NCBI RefSeq assembly: GCF_035510375.1
Contig: NZ_DATKHG010000023.1
Direction: 5' to 3' (one strand)
Length of the DNA: 64,000 bases
DNA from: Paenibacillus_I sp035510375
GTDB taxonomy: Bacteria; Bacillota; Bacilli; Paenibacillales; Paenibacillaceae
The position numbers and the translations under genes were made by a program. How positions within the stretch are numbered: position 1 is the first letter of the stretch; every line of letters starts with the position of its first letter. Below the pieces are notes generated by a model. The model had not been told where the DNA came from and did not search any database. It saw only the letters and a list, made by a program, of their open reading frames with translations. Below, one piece after another: positions 8,871-18,404 of the stretch.

Positions 8871-10573
8871 AATTGAAAAAAGTATTCGATGGTTCGCTAT
8901 ATGCCCGAGCGCTCTGGACCCTTATTCTGCTTGCCCTTTTGCCGCTGACCGTGCTCGGTTTATTCGGCTACCATACATTCTCTCGAATGATGCTGGAGAT
9001 GATCGCCGAATCCAATTTCCGTACCTTGGATCAGGTTGCGGAAAGGACGGAACGGTTTTACACGGATATTGAGGATATATTAGTTCAGACATCGATACAC
9101 CCCGGCATTCAGGAGATTGTCCGCAATCGCCCCCAGGAGGAATGGAAGGCCTACCAGCAAGCCCGTTTTATAGCCGAATACACGAATCTGCTGATCAAGA
9201 ATAACCCGGAAATCAGCAAGATCACCTTGATTAATAAATCCGGTATCAGGTTTGACAGCTTGGGGCGATTCGGTCAGAACAAGTGGATTCCTGTTCCCGA
9301 GGCTTACCGCGAGCTGGAAGCAAGATTGACGGAGGGAGGGGAAATTGCGGCCGTCGGTCCGATTTACCGGGATATGGCCGGCGCCTATATGCTGCCGATC
9401 GGCAAACCGGTCGTGGATCTGCTTAACGGCAAACAGCTCGGCATTGTCATCGCCGATCTTAACTTGAATGCGGTCAACCGGGAGCTTTCACAAGTCCGGC
9501 TGCTGCAGTCCGGAACCGTCGCGTTGATCGGTCCGAATCAGAAGGTGATTTATGATCCTTCCCTGCGCACCGGGGAGTTTGCATCGGATTCGGGATTTCG
9601 TAAAGTCAAGGCCGGAAGCTTGTTTATCGAGCGTAATGACAACGGCGAAGATTTTTTGTATTTGCGATTGCCTTTGGCCCATTTGGGCTGGACGTTGTAC
9701 GGGAAAATTCCGTATGAAGATATAGCCGGAAGAATCGATCGGATACGAAACCTTTTTTTAATATTCTCCCTAGTCATCATCATCGTTATCGGGTTGGTTG
9801 CCGTCTCTCTGCGGCGTATCGTGGTTAAGCCGTTAAGAAAGCTGCAGCAGGTTATGAGGCGGGTTCAGACCGGCGAGTTTAACTTTAGGGTGCCTTCCCA
9901 TCGGAACGATGAAATCGGACAACTCGCCGAAAGCTTCAACCACATGGTCGGACAGCTCGATCATTTGATCCAGCAGGTGTATGAAGTGAAGCTGAATGAA
10001 TCGCAGGCGCTGCTCTATCAGAAACAGGCGGAATTGGATGCCTTGCAGGCGCATACGACACCCCATTTTCTGTATAACACCCTGAACTCCATCAGCTGGT
10101 TTGCGCATCGCAAAGGGGTGAGAGAAATCCAGCTCGTCGTGGACTCGTTGAGTACGATGCTCCGTTACTCGATGGGCCAATCCTCAAAGTTCGTTACGTT
10201 GGAAGAAGAGCTCGATTATATCCGATTGTTCGCCAATATTATCGACTTCCGTTATGAAGGCGGATTCCGGTTCAAGTATGATTTGCCCGCGGATTTAAAA
10301 CAAATCAGGCTGCCGAGGCTTACTATTCAGCCCTTGGTGGAAAATGCGATCAAGCATGGCTATGATGACTTCGACGGAAGCGGCGAAATTCGTATTTCTG
10401 CGCTCAGGGAGGAGGATGCCGTCGTGATTACGGTTCGGGATACCGGCTTTGGAATGGAACCGCAGCACGTGGATCGACTGAAAGCGGCACTGCTGGACGG
10501 GCTGGCGGATAACGATAACGGCTGGTCTCGGGAGAACCGGCAAGGTGTTTTTGAGGGGGGACCGGTTTGTTGA
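8867..10573 (+). CDS. YesM-like sensor histidine kinase, C-terminal end frameshifted
   Basis: A membrane sensor kinase partnering the preceding regulator. It has membrane segments near residues 13-35 and 300-320, an extracellular sensor between them, HAMP at about 320-375, the phospho-His motif (HTTPHFLYNTLNS, about residue 400) and an HATPase domain with N-box VENAIKHGY. The reading frame stops at 10573 in an atypical tail. The expected family ending (GLLNVQRRIRLWFG, then GTSVRVVIPF) is encoded one frame over at about 10560-10695. The switch falls in a run of six G at 10555-10560, so one inserted G would restore a 608-residue protein ending at 10695. This is either a recent frameshift or a sequencing error. 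The GTG start overlaps the regulator stop. Confidence 0.85.
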   Translation: MKLKKVFDGSLYARALWTLILLALLPLTVLGLFGYHTFSRMMLEMIAESNFRTLDQVAERTERFYTDIEDILVQTSIHPGIQEIVRNRPQEEWKAYQQARFIAEYTNLLIKNNPEISKITLINKSGIRFDSLGRFGQNKWIPVPEAYRELEARLTEGGEIAAVGPIYRDMAGAYMLPIGKPVVDLLNGKQLGIVIADLNLNAVNRELSQVRLLQSGTVALIGPNQKVIYDPSLRTGEFASDSGFRKVKAGSLFIERNDNGEDFLYLRLPLAHLGWTLYGKIPYEDIAGRIDRIRNLFLIFSLVIIIVIGLVAVSLRRIVVKPLRKLQQVMRRVQTGEFNFRVPSHRNDEIGQLAESFNHMVGQLDHLIQQVYEVKLNESQALLYQKQAELDALQAHTTPHFLYNTLNSISWFAHRKGVREIQLVVDSLSTMLRYSMGQSSKFVTLEEELDYIRLFANIIDFRYEGGFRFKYDLPADLKQIRLPRLTIQPLVENAIKHGYDDFDGSGEIRISALREEDAVVITVRDTGFGMEPQHVDRLKAALLDGLADNDNGWSRENRQGVFEGGPVC

Positions 10574-10730
10574 ATGTTCAGCGCAGAATCCGGCTGTGGT
10601 TCGGAGCCTCGTACGGGCTGACAATACACAGCCGGGAGGGGCTCGGCACTTCCGTCAGGGTGGTGATTCCTTTCGCTCAGGATGCGATGGCATGAGAAGT
10701 GCCGGGCAGGGATCGCAATCCAATAATCGC

Positions 10731-10777
10731 AAAGGACTAAGGGAGTGTGAGCACATTCTTCACTGGTCCTTTTTTTG
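10731..10777 (+). terminator. Terminator after the first operon, paralogue of the 168 hairpin
   Basis: AAAGGACTA and TGGTCCTTT arms enclose a roughly 25-base loop and are followed by seven T. The loop and left arm repeat the sequence at 168-195, but the right arm has diverged, so the stem is weaker. It lies 36 bases after the restored end of the frameshifted kinase. Confidence 0.65.
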
Positions 10778-10863
10778 CCCGATTAATAAAGATGGAAAGA
10801 TTGGCAGAAACGTGACATAATCTTGTTATCCGATAAGCCGAGGTGTAGATATGGAGCATATTT

Positions 10864-12591
10864 ATGCGTTTTAAAAAAATTCAGACCAAAGTGTTCTGTG
10901 CCATGTTGATTACGTCGTTGATACCGGTTGGGATTATATCTGCCATCCTTTTTTTTATGATAACGCAGACCGTTCATACGGAAGTGTCCGTCTCGACCAA
11001 CCGTACGGCCGTGGATATACAAGAAAAAGTGGAAGAGTATTTTCTTAATTTAGACAACGGGGTCTACAATATCTATTACAACACCAAACTTTTGAAAGCG
11101 CTTCAAAACGGCAGCCGCATTCAGGCCGACAACACCGATGATTACGAGGTTTCGCAGGATATCCGGCGATTCTTCACCTCTCTTTATAACTTCAGCAAAA
11201 TTAACGATATACTGGGCATTTATTTATTTAATCAAAAAGGGGATATGGTGGACTATTTTACACCGTCATCCGCCTTCTTAACACGGTCTCAGTACGCCGG
11301 CATGTACCCTGAGGATATACGGATAGGCTCAGGTCAACCGACCGTCAGTATCGTATATAATAAATGGTTCAAGGAAGACATTCTCCATTATGCCGAACCT
11401 CTTATGTTTCACGGCGATACGCCGATCGGGCTCGTCGGGATCGATATGAAACTGCAGCCTTTCCGCAATCTGGTGGAAAAATACAATTTATTTCCGGGCA
11501 GCAAGATCATTATCCTCGATCGTGAGGATAAGATCGTTTATCACACCGATATGCAGAAAATCGGAACGAAATACACCGATCGCGTCGGCCCGGATCAACG
11601 TCTTATACGAAAGCCTCTTGATTTTCTGAATTGGAATCTGGTTTATATCTACCAAATCAATCCGCAAACGCTGCTGTTCCGCAATATTGCCTTAACGGTT
11701 ATGGCGATTTCGATCATTCTGATGCTCTCCTTGTCGGCTATGCTCAGCCACAGCATCACCCGTCCGATCAAAACGCTCGTCCGCGTCATTAAACAGATGG
11801 AGATCGGGGATTTCAACAAGCGCGTGGAGGTAAGCGGCCAGGACGAAATCAGCCTGCTGGGCGCTCATTTCAACCGGATGGCGGCGAGGACGAAACAATT
11901 GATCGACGATGAGTATAAATCCCAGATAAACCGCAAGGAGGCGGAATTGAAGGCGCTTCAGGTGCAGATCAATCCCCATTTTCTATACAATACGCTGCAA
12001 ACAATCGGCAGCATCGCCAGCTTGCGCAACGTGCCGGAAATCAAGGTCATGTGCAGATCGTTAAGCAATATGTTCCGCTACAGCATCAAGATGAAAGACG
12101 AATGGGTCCCGGTCAAGGAAGAGCTTACGCATGTCCGCAATTATTTGATTATTATCAATAAACGTTATGGGGACATTCTCCGCACCAGGCTGGTGGTCGA
12201 CGAGAGCGCCAACCGTTGCCTGATGCCCAAGCTTATTTTTCAACCGATCGTGGAAAATTGCATCGAGCATGGCTTGATCCCTTCGGGAAGGCCGAATAAA
12301 TTGTTGAAATTGAAGGTTCTTGCCGACCGCGACAATGGCTTGCTTTCGGTGCTTATCATCGATAACGGGGTGGGGATGACATCCGCCAAGGTCGAGAAAT
12401 TGAACGGGGATTTGGCCGCTTCCTTCTCTCATTCGATCTTAAGGAAGGATGATTCGATCGGCCTGCTCAACGTTCAGACGAGGATCCGGATGCTGTGCGG
12501 TCCCGAATATGGCTTGTCCGTTGCAAGCAAAGTCGAATCCGGAACCGTCCTATCGATACGTCTGCCGCTGAAAGGGGAGGAGCATGTTTAA
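10864..12591 (+). CDS. YesM-like sensor histidine kinase (intact paralogue)
   Basis: A 575-residue membrane kinase. One membrane segment is near 12-34, an extracellular dCache-like sensor spans about 35-275, the second membrane segment is near 278-300, HAMP about 300-355, the phospho-His motif QINPHFLYNTLQTIG at about 370-385, and the HATPase domain with FQPIVENCIEHGL plus the late glycine box DNGVGM. The coding end overlaps the next gene's start by eight bases. The leader and the N-terminal half are nearly identical to the relic at 308, showing a segmental duplication. It is expected to phosphorylate the regulator at 12584 in response to an extracellular sugar or to the binding protein. Confidence 0.93.
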   Translation: MRFKKIQTKVFCAMLITSLIPVGIISAILFFMITQTVHTEVSVSTNRTAVDIQEKVEEYFLNLDNGVYNIYYNTKLLKALQNGSRIQADNTDDYEVSQDIRRFFTSLYNFSKINDILGIYLFNQKGDMVDYFTPSSAFLTRSQYAGMYPEDIRIGSGQPTVSIVYNKWFKEDILHYAEPLMFHGDTPIGLVGIDMKLQPFRNLVEKYNLFPGSKIIILDREDKIVYHTDMQKIGTKYTDRVGPDQRLIRKPLDFLNWNLVYIYQINPQTLLFRNIALTVMAISIILMLSLSAMLSHSITRPIKTLVRVIKQMEIGDFNKRVEVSGQDEISLLGAHFNRMAARTKQLIDDEYKSQINRKEAELKALQVQINPHFLYNTLQTIGSIASLRNVPEIKVMCRSLSNMFRYSIKMKDEWVPVKEELTHVRNYLIIINKRYGDILRTRLVVDESANRCLMPKLIFQPIVENCIEHGLIPSGRPNKLLKLKVLADRDNGLLSVLIIDNGVGMTSAKVEKLNGDLAASFSHSILRKDDSIGLLNVQTRIRMLCGPEYGLSVASKVESGTVLSIRLPLKGEEHV

Positions 12592-14221
12592 AGTGGTGAT
12601 CGTGGATGACGAAATATGGCTCAGAAACGAACTTCGCGCCTGCATCGAGTCCAGGGGGAATGAGCTCGAGCTGGTATTCGCCGGAGAAGCGGCAAACGGC
12701 AGGGAGGCCTGCGAGTTGATCGCGGACAGCAAGCCGCATATCATGGTCACCGATATCAAGATGCCGATTATGGATGGTATTGAGCTGCTGCGTTGGGCGG
12801 CGGACCGGCAACCGGCCTGTAAGGTCATCGTGCTCAGCGGTTTCGGAGATTTCGAGTTTGCACGTCAGGCCCTTGTGTACAAGGCGTTCGATTATATCCT
12901 GAAGCCGCTCGAGGAGACCGAAATTTTTCTTGTTCTAAGCCGCGCGGTCGACGAAATACGCCGGGAAAACGATAGAAAGCAATCCGAATTCCATAAACAA
13001 ATCAGCATGAGCAAAGGGTTGACAATCCTTCGGGACCGTTTCTTCAACCGGGTCATGACCGACCGAACCATGGACGAGAACGAGATCGTGCTGAGCGCCG
13101 ATGAATTGGGACTTATATTGCCGAGCCAGGGGTTTGCGGTTGCCACGATCAAATTTTTCAGGTCGCATGCTTGCATTGCGAACGTGTACAAGGGTGACCG
13201 ACAATTGTTCGAGTTTGCGGTACGCAATGTTCTGGAGGAGCTGCTGCCGCGCGATACGTATTTTTTTCACGCCGTCGCCGCGAATGAATATCCGGTCGTG
13301 CTCAGGCTCGGGGAGAAGCATAAGACGGATGCGGGATTGCTGGACAATCTCCGGCTTAAGCTGGAACGTTATTTGAAGCTGCCGGTCTGGATCGGTGTCG
13401 GCGCACCGCGCAGACGATATGAAACGATGCACCAGAGCTATCAGGAATCGCTGCAGGCGCTGCTGCAATGTCCGGTTTCCCGTACGGGAGAGGTGGCTGT
13501 ATACGGGATCGGAAACGAACAGCCTAAGCAGACGGCATCCTATGAAAAGCAATGGGATCAGCTTTGCGATTTGCTGACCCTTTTCGGCGAGAGCAGGTCC
13601 GCCCTTCATGGCGACCGCGCGTTTCAGCTCGTGGACCGGTTGTTGACGGCTGCCGGCGATGTCAGCTGGCTGGATGTCAGGAACGGATTGTCCCGTATGC
13701 TGCTGATTATGGATAAATGGCTGCTCGAGGGCGGCTTTCCCGACTCCTTTTATGAACTGCTGCCGCGTTTGAAGCGGGATCAGGAGGAGATGGATGTGGA
13801 GTCCGCCGCCTTGCATGCGGCAGACATGCTCAAGCTGCTCTTGGATGACCGCGCTCATGGCAAAAATAAAAAAGGCAGGGACCTGATTCACTCGGTCAAA
13901 AAATATGCAGAGCAGCATTTGGCCACAGTCACGCTGGATGAGGTTTCGCAGCTTTATGCCATCAATAAAAATTACTTCTGTTCCTTGTTCAAGCAGGAGG
14001 CCGGACAGCCTTTTTCCGAATTTCTGGCGGAGCTGCGGATGAGGAAAGCGGCGGTCATGCTGTCGCAAAGCGATCTCAGAATAGCGGAAATCGCTCAGCT
14101 CGTCGGTTACATGGATCAGCGGTACTTCAGTCAGGTATTCCGGAAATACCATGCTCTGCGGCCCGGCGAATACAGGGAAACCAAGCGGCAGCCGGCGGCT
14201 GATGAGGCATCGCTGATCTGA
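12584..14221 (+). CDS. YesN-like response regulator, REC plus AraC-type HTH (long form)
   Basis: A 545-residue regulator. The receiver domain is at 1-125 with VDDE at 8-11, phospho-acceptor Asp in HIMVTDIKMPIMDG and the conserved Lys in YILKPLEE. A roughly 280-residue middle region has no clear motif, as in long YesN proteins. The AraC-type DNA-binding domain is at about 435-535 (YAINKNYFCSLFKQEAG, IAQLVGYMDQRYFSQVFRKY). The ribosome site GGGGAGG lies just ahead of ATG inside the kinase gene. It presumably controls the lipoprotein/permease genes 100 bases downstream. Confidence 0.92.
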   Translation: MFKVVIVDDEIWLRNELRACIESRGNELELVFAGEAANGREACELIADSKPHIMVTDIKMPIMDGIELLRWAADRQPACKVIVLSGFGDFEFARQALVYKAFDYILKPLEETEIFLVLSRAVDEIRRENDRKQSEFHKQISMSKGLTILRDRFFNRVMTDRTMDENEIVLSADELGLILPSQGFAVATIKFFRSHACIANVYKGDRQLFEFAVRNVLEELLPRDTYFFHAVAANEYPVVLRLGEKHKTDAGLLDNLRLKLERYLKLPVWIGVGAPRRRYETMHQSYQESLQALLQCPVSRTGEVAVYGIGNEQPKQTASYEKQWDQLCDLLTLFGESRSALHGDRAFQLVDRLLTAAGDVSWLDVRNGLSRMLLIMDKWLLEGGFPDSFYELLPRLKRDQEEMDVESAALHAADMLKLLLDDRAHGKNKKGRDLIHSVKKYAEQHLATVTLDEVSQLYAINKNYFCSLFKQEAGQPFSEFLAELRMRKAAVMLSQSDLRIAEIAQLVGYMDQRYFSQVFRKYHALRPGEYRETKRQPAADEASLI

Positions 14222-14324
14222 ATATCTTCAACATCATTCTGAACATTGTCTCAGTTACATCCCGACTTGGGCCGGTGCTATGCTTTGCATGTAAGGACAA
14301 ATCCAATTTAACGGGGTGTGGCGG

Positions 14325-15686
14325 ATGTTTCTGCAAAAAAGAAAGCGTTTTTCACTTGGATTGGTCATCGTCATGCTGGTTTCGCTTCTTGCCGCTTGCG
14401 GTCAAGGCAATAACGGCGGCGGGAAGGCCTCCGGCACCGCGGGCGGCAACGGTGCCGCGGCAAACGCCGGTAACGTCGGCGAAGGCGAAGACGGCGGAAA
14501 GAAGCAGACAACGCTTGAGTTTTGGTCGGTCGTCGCGCCTGGCAGCTCCGATTATGACGCCTATATGGCGGCCATTAAGCAGTTCGAGGAGCAGAACCCG
14601 GACATTAAGCTGAATATCCAAACCGTTTCCTTTGAAATTCTGCACGATAAGCTTGTCGCAGCCATTAATGCCGGCAATCCGCCGGATGTCAGCTGGGGCT
14701 TGGCGGAATGGATCGGGGAATTCAACAAGCTTGACGGTTTGGCCGATTTGACGGCGAACTTCGAGGCTTGGGACGAGAAGGACTCGATTTACCCGAATGT
14801 CATGGATGGAGTGACGGTTGACGGAAAAGTGATAGCGGTGCCGCATTATCTTGGTATTCGTGCCCTGCTGTACAATGAAGATTTGCTGAAGCAGGCGGGC
14901 ATGAGCGAGCCGCCGAAAACCTGGGAGGAGCTGATCGCTTCAGGCGAGAAAATCAAACAGGCAACCGGCAAGTATGCGTTCGGTATCGCCGGCGCCGGCG
15001 TTCGTTCTCCACAGGAGTTAATTGCTTATTTGGCGCAGAACGACCTGCAGCTGGCCGTTCCGACCAGCGGCGGCAAATACAAAAATACGTGGAAGGACAA
15101 CCCGGAGGAGCTTCAGCGTGCAACCGAGGTGTTCCAGTTCTACAAGGATTTGAAGGATAAAGGTGTGATCAGCCCGGACGCCAAGGCCTGGGGCTGGGAG
15201 GAAGAAGACACCAACTTCGCACAGGGCCAGTACGCCATGGTGGTAAACGGCAACTGGATGGGAACCCGTGTGGAGGAAAATCCCGAAACGATGAAAAACG
15301 TCAAAGTAACCGCTCCGCCTGCAGGCAAAAAAGCCGCGACCTTCATGGAAATCGCGCCGATGTTCGTCTTTAAGAAATCGAAAAATCCGGAAGCGGCGTG
15401 GAAGTTCGCCCAATTCATCATGGGCAAAGATTACCAGGCCGGGTACAACGAATACCGTTCTCCGCGCAAGGACGTCTCACGGGACGACATGTGGGGAAAG
15501 GATTTCACGGATCTGGCTGAGATCGGCGTGTTTTTCCCGAACGTATCGCTGGGCGGCATTACGCAGGCCATGATCGATTCCCTCCAGCGCGCACTGGTGA
15601 AAAACGACCCTGCCGATCAAACGGCCGAATGGCTGTCGGACCAAATCAACCAACAATTGAAACAAAACGGAGAGTACGGCGAGTAA
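14325..15686 (+). CDS. ABC transporter sugar-binding lipoprotein
   Basis: About 453 residues. The signal peptide ends in a lipobox (LLAAC), followed by a Gly/Ala/Asn-rich tether and a family 1 solute-binding fold (GNPPDVSWGLAEW, LLYNEDLLKQAG). ATG 14325 is preferred to GTG 14316 because a GGGGTG site lies 8 bases ahead of it. Upstream, TTACAT and TATGCT with an 18-base spacer could be a promoter. It feeds the two permeases at 15769 and 16723, from which it is separated by a strong hairpin, so the lipoprotein can be made in excess of the channel. The substrate is unknown. Confidence 0.92.
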   Translation: MFLQKRKRFSLGLVIVMLVSLLAACGQGNNGGGKASGTAGGNGAAANAGNVGEGEDGGKKQTTLEFWSVVAPGSSDYDAYMAAIKQFEEQNPDIKLNIQTVSFEILHDKLVAAINAGNPPDVSWGLAEWIGEFNKLDGLADLTANFEAWDEKDSIYPNVMDGVTVDGKVIAVPHYLGIRALLYNEDLLKQAGMSEPPKTWEELIASGEKIKQATGKYAFGIAGAGVRSPQELIAYLAQNDLQLAVPTSGGKYKNTWKDNPEELQRATEVFQFYKDLKDKGVISPDAKAWGWEEEDTNFAQGQYAMVVNGNWMGTRVEENPETMKNVKVTAPPAGKKAATFMEIAPMFVFKKSKNPEAAWKFAQFIMGKDYQAGYNEYRSPRKDVSRDDMWGKDFTDLAEIGVFFPNVSLGGITQAMIDSLQRALVKNDPADQTAEWLSDQINQQLKQNGEYGE

Positions 15687-15698
15687 GCAGTGTTTCCC

Positions 15699-15739
15699 GG
15701 GGGAGTGAGGAGTGTCCTCCTTCACCCCCCCTTTTTTTT
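15699..15739 (+). terminator. Intercistronic terminator/attenuator after the lipoprotein gene
   Basis: GGGGGAGTGAGGAG pairs with a CCTCC...CACCCCCC arm across a short loop and is followed by eight T. It sits 13 bases after the lipoprotein stop and before the permease genes. Such partial terminators commonly raise binding-protein levels over permease levels. Confidence 0.8.
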
Positions 15740-15768
15740 CTTCAATCGCATGTCGAAGGAGGATTAGC

Positions 15769-16716
15769 TTGCAGAATATGGCGGTTGCTCAAGAAGTGAA
15801 GAAAAAGCCGGTCAGCCGTAAGCGTCGTTGGAGCCTGTCGCGCGGGGAGCGGATCACCGCCTATGTTTTTCTGTCGCCGGCTGTGTTCTTTCTTCTTCTC
15901 CTGATCGCATGGCCTTTGGTGCAGGTCATATGGAACAGTTTTCAATTCAGCAATCTCGTGAATCCGGACGTGAGCGGTTTTGCCGGCTTGGATAATTTTC
16001 GCTATGTATTTGCCAATGAATATTTCAAGACCGCATTGATGAATACCGTGATCTGGACTGTCGTGTCCGTTGCCGGTGAATACGTGCTGGGCTTGATCTC
16101 CGCCCTTGCACTGAATCAGCCGGTGAGGGGAAGAGCGTTGTTTCGCGGCATTATCGTCATTCCGTGGGTCGTTCCCATCGTTGTCGCGGGCATGACATGG
16201 ACTTGGCTGCTGACCCCGGACTACGGCATTTTCAATATATGGATGGTCAAACTCGGGCTCATGGACCGGTCGTATTACTGGCTGGGCGAAATGAACACGG
16301 CGCTTCTCACCGTCACCTTCGTGAATATATGGCGCAGCTTTCCTTTCTATACGGTCAGTCTGCTTGCCGGCCTGCAATCCATACCGAGAGAGATGATGGA
16401 GGCAGCGGCTATAGACGGCGCCGGGATATGGAAACGGTTTCGTTTCATCGTGCTTCCGCAATTGAAAACCGTGTCCCTTACGATCATCGTCCTGCATATT
16501 ATCTGGACGAGCATCAATTTTGATTTTATCTGGATCATGACCCAGGGGGGACCGTTGCATTCCTCAGAAACACTGCCGGTCCTGATTTATCGCATGGCGA
16601 TGAAGGAATACAATTACGGAGGGGCATCGGCGTTGTCCTCCATGATGATGGGGCTGATGATCGTCTGCGCGTTCGTTTACTTCATGTATAACCGTATGCA
16701 AAGAAACGGGAGGTGA
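15769..16716 (+). CDS. Sugar ABC transporter permease, MalF type
   Basis: About 315 residues with a basic N terminus and six membrane segments. The EAA-type loop is near residue 220 (MMEAAAIDGAGIWKRFRFI). TTG 15769 is chosen because AAGGAGG ends 6 bases before it; ATG 15778 is three codons on. The longer frame from 15712 would run through the terminator hairpin and is unlikely. It forms a heterodimer with the next permease, six bases downstream. Confidence 0.9.
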   Translation: MQNMAVAQEVKKKPVSRKRRWSLSRGERITAYVFLSPAVFFLLLLIAWPLVQVIWNSFQFSNLVNPDVSGFAGLDNFRYVFANEYFKTALMNTVIWTVVSVAGEYVLGLISALALNQPVRGRALFRGIIVIPWVVPIVVAGMTWTWLLTPDYGIFNIWMVKLGLMDRSYYWLGEMNTALLTVTFVNIWRSFPFYTVSLLAGLQSIPREMMEAAAIDGAGIWKRFRFIVLPQLKTVSLTIIVLHIIWTSINFDFIWIMTQGGPLHSSETLPVLIYRMAMKEYNYGGASALSSMMMGLMIVCAFVYFMYNRMQRNGR

Positions 16717-16722
16717 GGACGC

Positions 16723-17568
16723 ATGCTCATCGAGAAAAAATATCGGATTTGGATCAAGGTACTGACCTACTCGGTTTTGGTTGTTTTCGGCCTGTATACT
16801 TTATTCCCGTTTTTGTGGATGGTTTCGACCTCCTTCAAACCGACTGATGAGGTCCGCAGCGCTTCACCGAGCTTTTTTACGTCGAATCCTACGGCCGAGC
16901 ATTATTACAACATCCTCGCCTTGTCGAAGTTTTCTTTGTACTTTCTGAACAGTCTTAAGGTGGCGTCCATTACGACTATGCTTGCGATCCTGCTCTCCGT
17001 TTTCTCCGCGTATGCGCTCAGCAGGCTGAATCGGGTGCGGGGTGTGCGCTACGTGTCCACGGGCATGATGCTGACGCAGTTGATTCCAAGCGTGCTGCTG
17101 GTCTTGCCGCTGTATGTGTTTATGATGAAAACGCAGTTGCTGGACACCTTCTACTCGCTCATTATCGCGTACACGACGTTTATGCTGCCGATGTGCGTAA
17201 TGATGCTCAAAGGCTTTTTCGATTCCATTCCCTACGAGATGGAGGAGTCGGCGATGATTGACGGCTGCAGCCGTCTCGGCATCGTGGTCCGCATGATTAT
17301 TCCGCTGTCCCTACCCAGCATTATCGCTACTTCGTTATTTGCTTTTGTCGGTGCCTGGAACGAATTTTTGTTCGCGTTTACGTTTATCAACAAGGATGAA
17401 TTCCGAACGCTTACTCCCGGCCTGTCGCTGCTGCGCGGTCTGTTCACCACAGACTGGGGCAGCCTGATGGCGGCGTCTGTCCTCTCGGTTGTGCCGATCG
17501 CCCTGGCGTTCGCTTACTTGCAGCGCTTCTTGGTGGCGGGCCTCACGGCGGGATCCGTTAAAGGCTAG
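16723..17568 (+). CDS. Sugar ABC transporter permease, MalG type
   Basis: A 281-residue permease with six membrane segments and the EAA loop near residue 190 (MEESAMIDGCSRLGIVV). Its ribosome site GGGAGGTGAG precedes ATG. The second half is almost identical at DNA level to the relic at 1740-2198, and similarity ends right at the stop codon, marking the right edge of the duplicated block. No ATPase gene follows, so a shared ATPase elsewhere is needed. Confidence 0.92.
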   Translation: MLIEKKYRIWIKVLTYSVLVVFGLYTLFPFLWMVSTSFKPTDEVRSASPSFFTSNPTAEHYYNILALSKFSLYFLNSLKVASITTMLAILLSVFSAYALSRLNRVRGVRYVSTGMMLTQLIPSVLLVLPLYVFMMKTQLLDTFYSLIIAYTTFMLPMCVMMLKGFFDSIPYEMEESAMIDGCSRLGIVVRMIIPLSLPSIIATSLFAFVGAWNEFLFAFTFINKDEFRTLTPGLSLLRGLFTTDWGSLMAASVLSVVPIALAFAYLQRFLVAGLTAGSVKG

Positions 17569-17618
17569 TGATTAACGCTCATTGGGATTTAGCCTGATTG
17601 AACGGCAGCCGCGAAAAA

Positions 17619-18404
17619 TCACGCTTTCTCGACCTCGATTTTCGCGGGATTGTTGATTTTGTAGGGCACGGGATGCTTCGTGAGCTTCTTGGCTACGATT
17701 TTTCCTTCAAACCTGATCGTATCCCCGGCTTCCAGCTCCAGCTTCTTGAGCGTGGCGCTGTGGCTGGACCAGGCTGTACCGATCTCGGTTTCCGGCTGTT
17801 CAATCGACACCGCTTCATAGATGACCACTTCATCCTCCGTATCGGAGAAATGGTTCGGCACCATTGTAAATTCCTTGACGGTTGCGGTCATGCGGACTTT
17901 TTCTTCAGGCAGCTGCGGCTTCGGCGTTTTTTTGGCTTTCGCCTTGGCCGGCTCTTCTGCCGTAGGCTCTTCCGCTTCAAGCTTGGCTTCCTCTACCGGT
18001 GGAGCCGCTTCTTGCGGCGCCTCGAGCTTCACGCTTTGAGGCTCCGCGATCTGCGGCTCAACCATCTCCGTTTGCGCATGCTCAGCCTCCGCGCTCTCCG
18101 GCTCCTCCAATCCTTCCGTCGCTGCCGCCAGCTTCTGGCCATAGTTCGCGGCTTGCATTTCCTTCAGGTACGAGGGGTGGATGCAGTGCCGCTGTTTGGT
18201 GTCGAATTCAATGACAGCGGTCATTTTATCGACATAACCGATAATGCTGCAGGTCAGATTCATCCCGTTTCCTTTATAGGCGAACGTCTTTGTTTTGGAT
18301 GCTTTCCCGGACAGTAAACCCCATGCTTTGCATTTGTCGATCTGTTCGGCCTCGCTGTCGAAGGCGATATACGCGGCCGGCTCGATGATGAACGAATGTA
18401 CCAT
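17619..18404 (-). CDS. Hypothetical protein with Ala/Glu/Pro-rich linker
   Basis: A 261-residue protein that I cannot assign to a family. Residues 1-95 form a compact domain with a CxxWG segment. About 100-165 is a low-complexity linker rich in Glu, Ala and Pro, then Lys. About 170-255 is a beta-rich domain that could be an OB-type fold (EAGDTIRFEGKIVAKKL). No signal peptide or membrane segment is seen. The start at 18404 has a strong GAAAGGAGGGG site; the longer frame upstream is rejected. It is convergent with the permease operon and transcribed alone. Confidence 0.75.
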   Translation of the reverse strand: MVHSFIIEPAAYIAFDSEAEQIDKCKAWGLLSGKASKTKTFAYKGNGMNLTCSIIGYVDKMTAVIEFDTKQRHCIHPSYLKEMQAANYGQKLAAATEGLEEPESAEAEHAQTEMVEPQIAEPQSVKLEAPQEAAPPVEEAKLEAEEPTAEEPAKAKAKKTPKPQLPEEKVRMTATVKEFTMVPNHFSDTEDEVVIYEAVSIEQPETEIGTAWSSHSATLKKLELEAGDTIRFEGKIVAKKLTKHPVPYKINNPAKIEVEKA

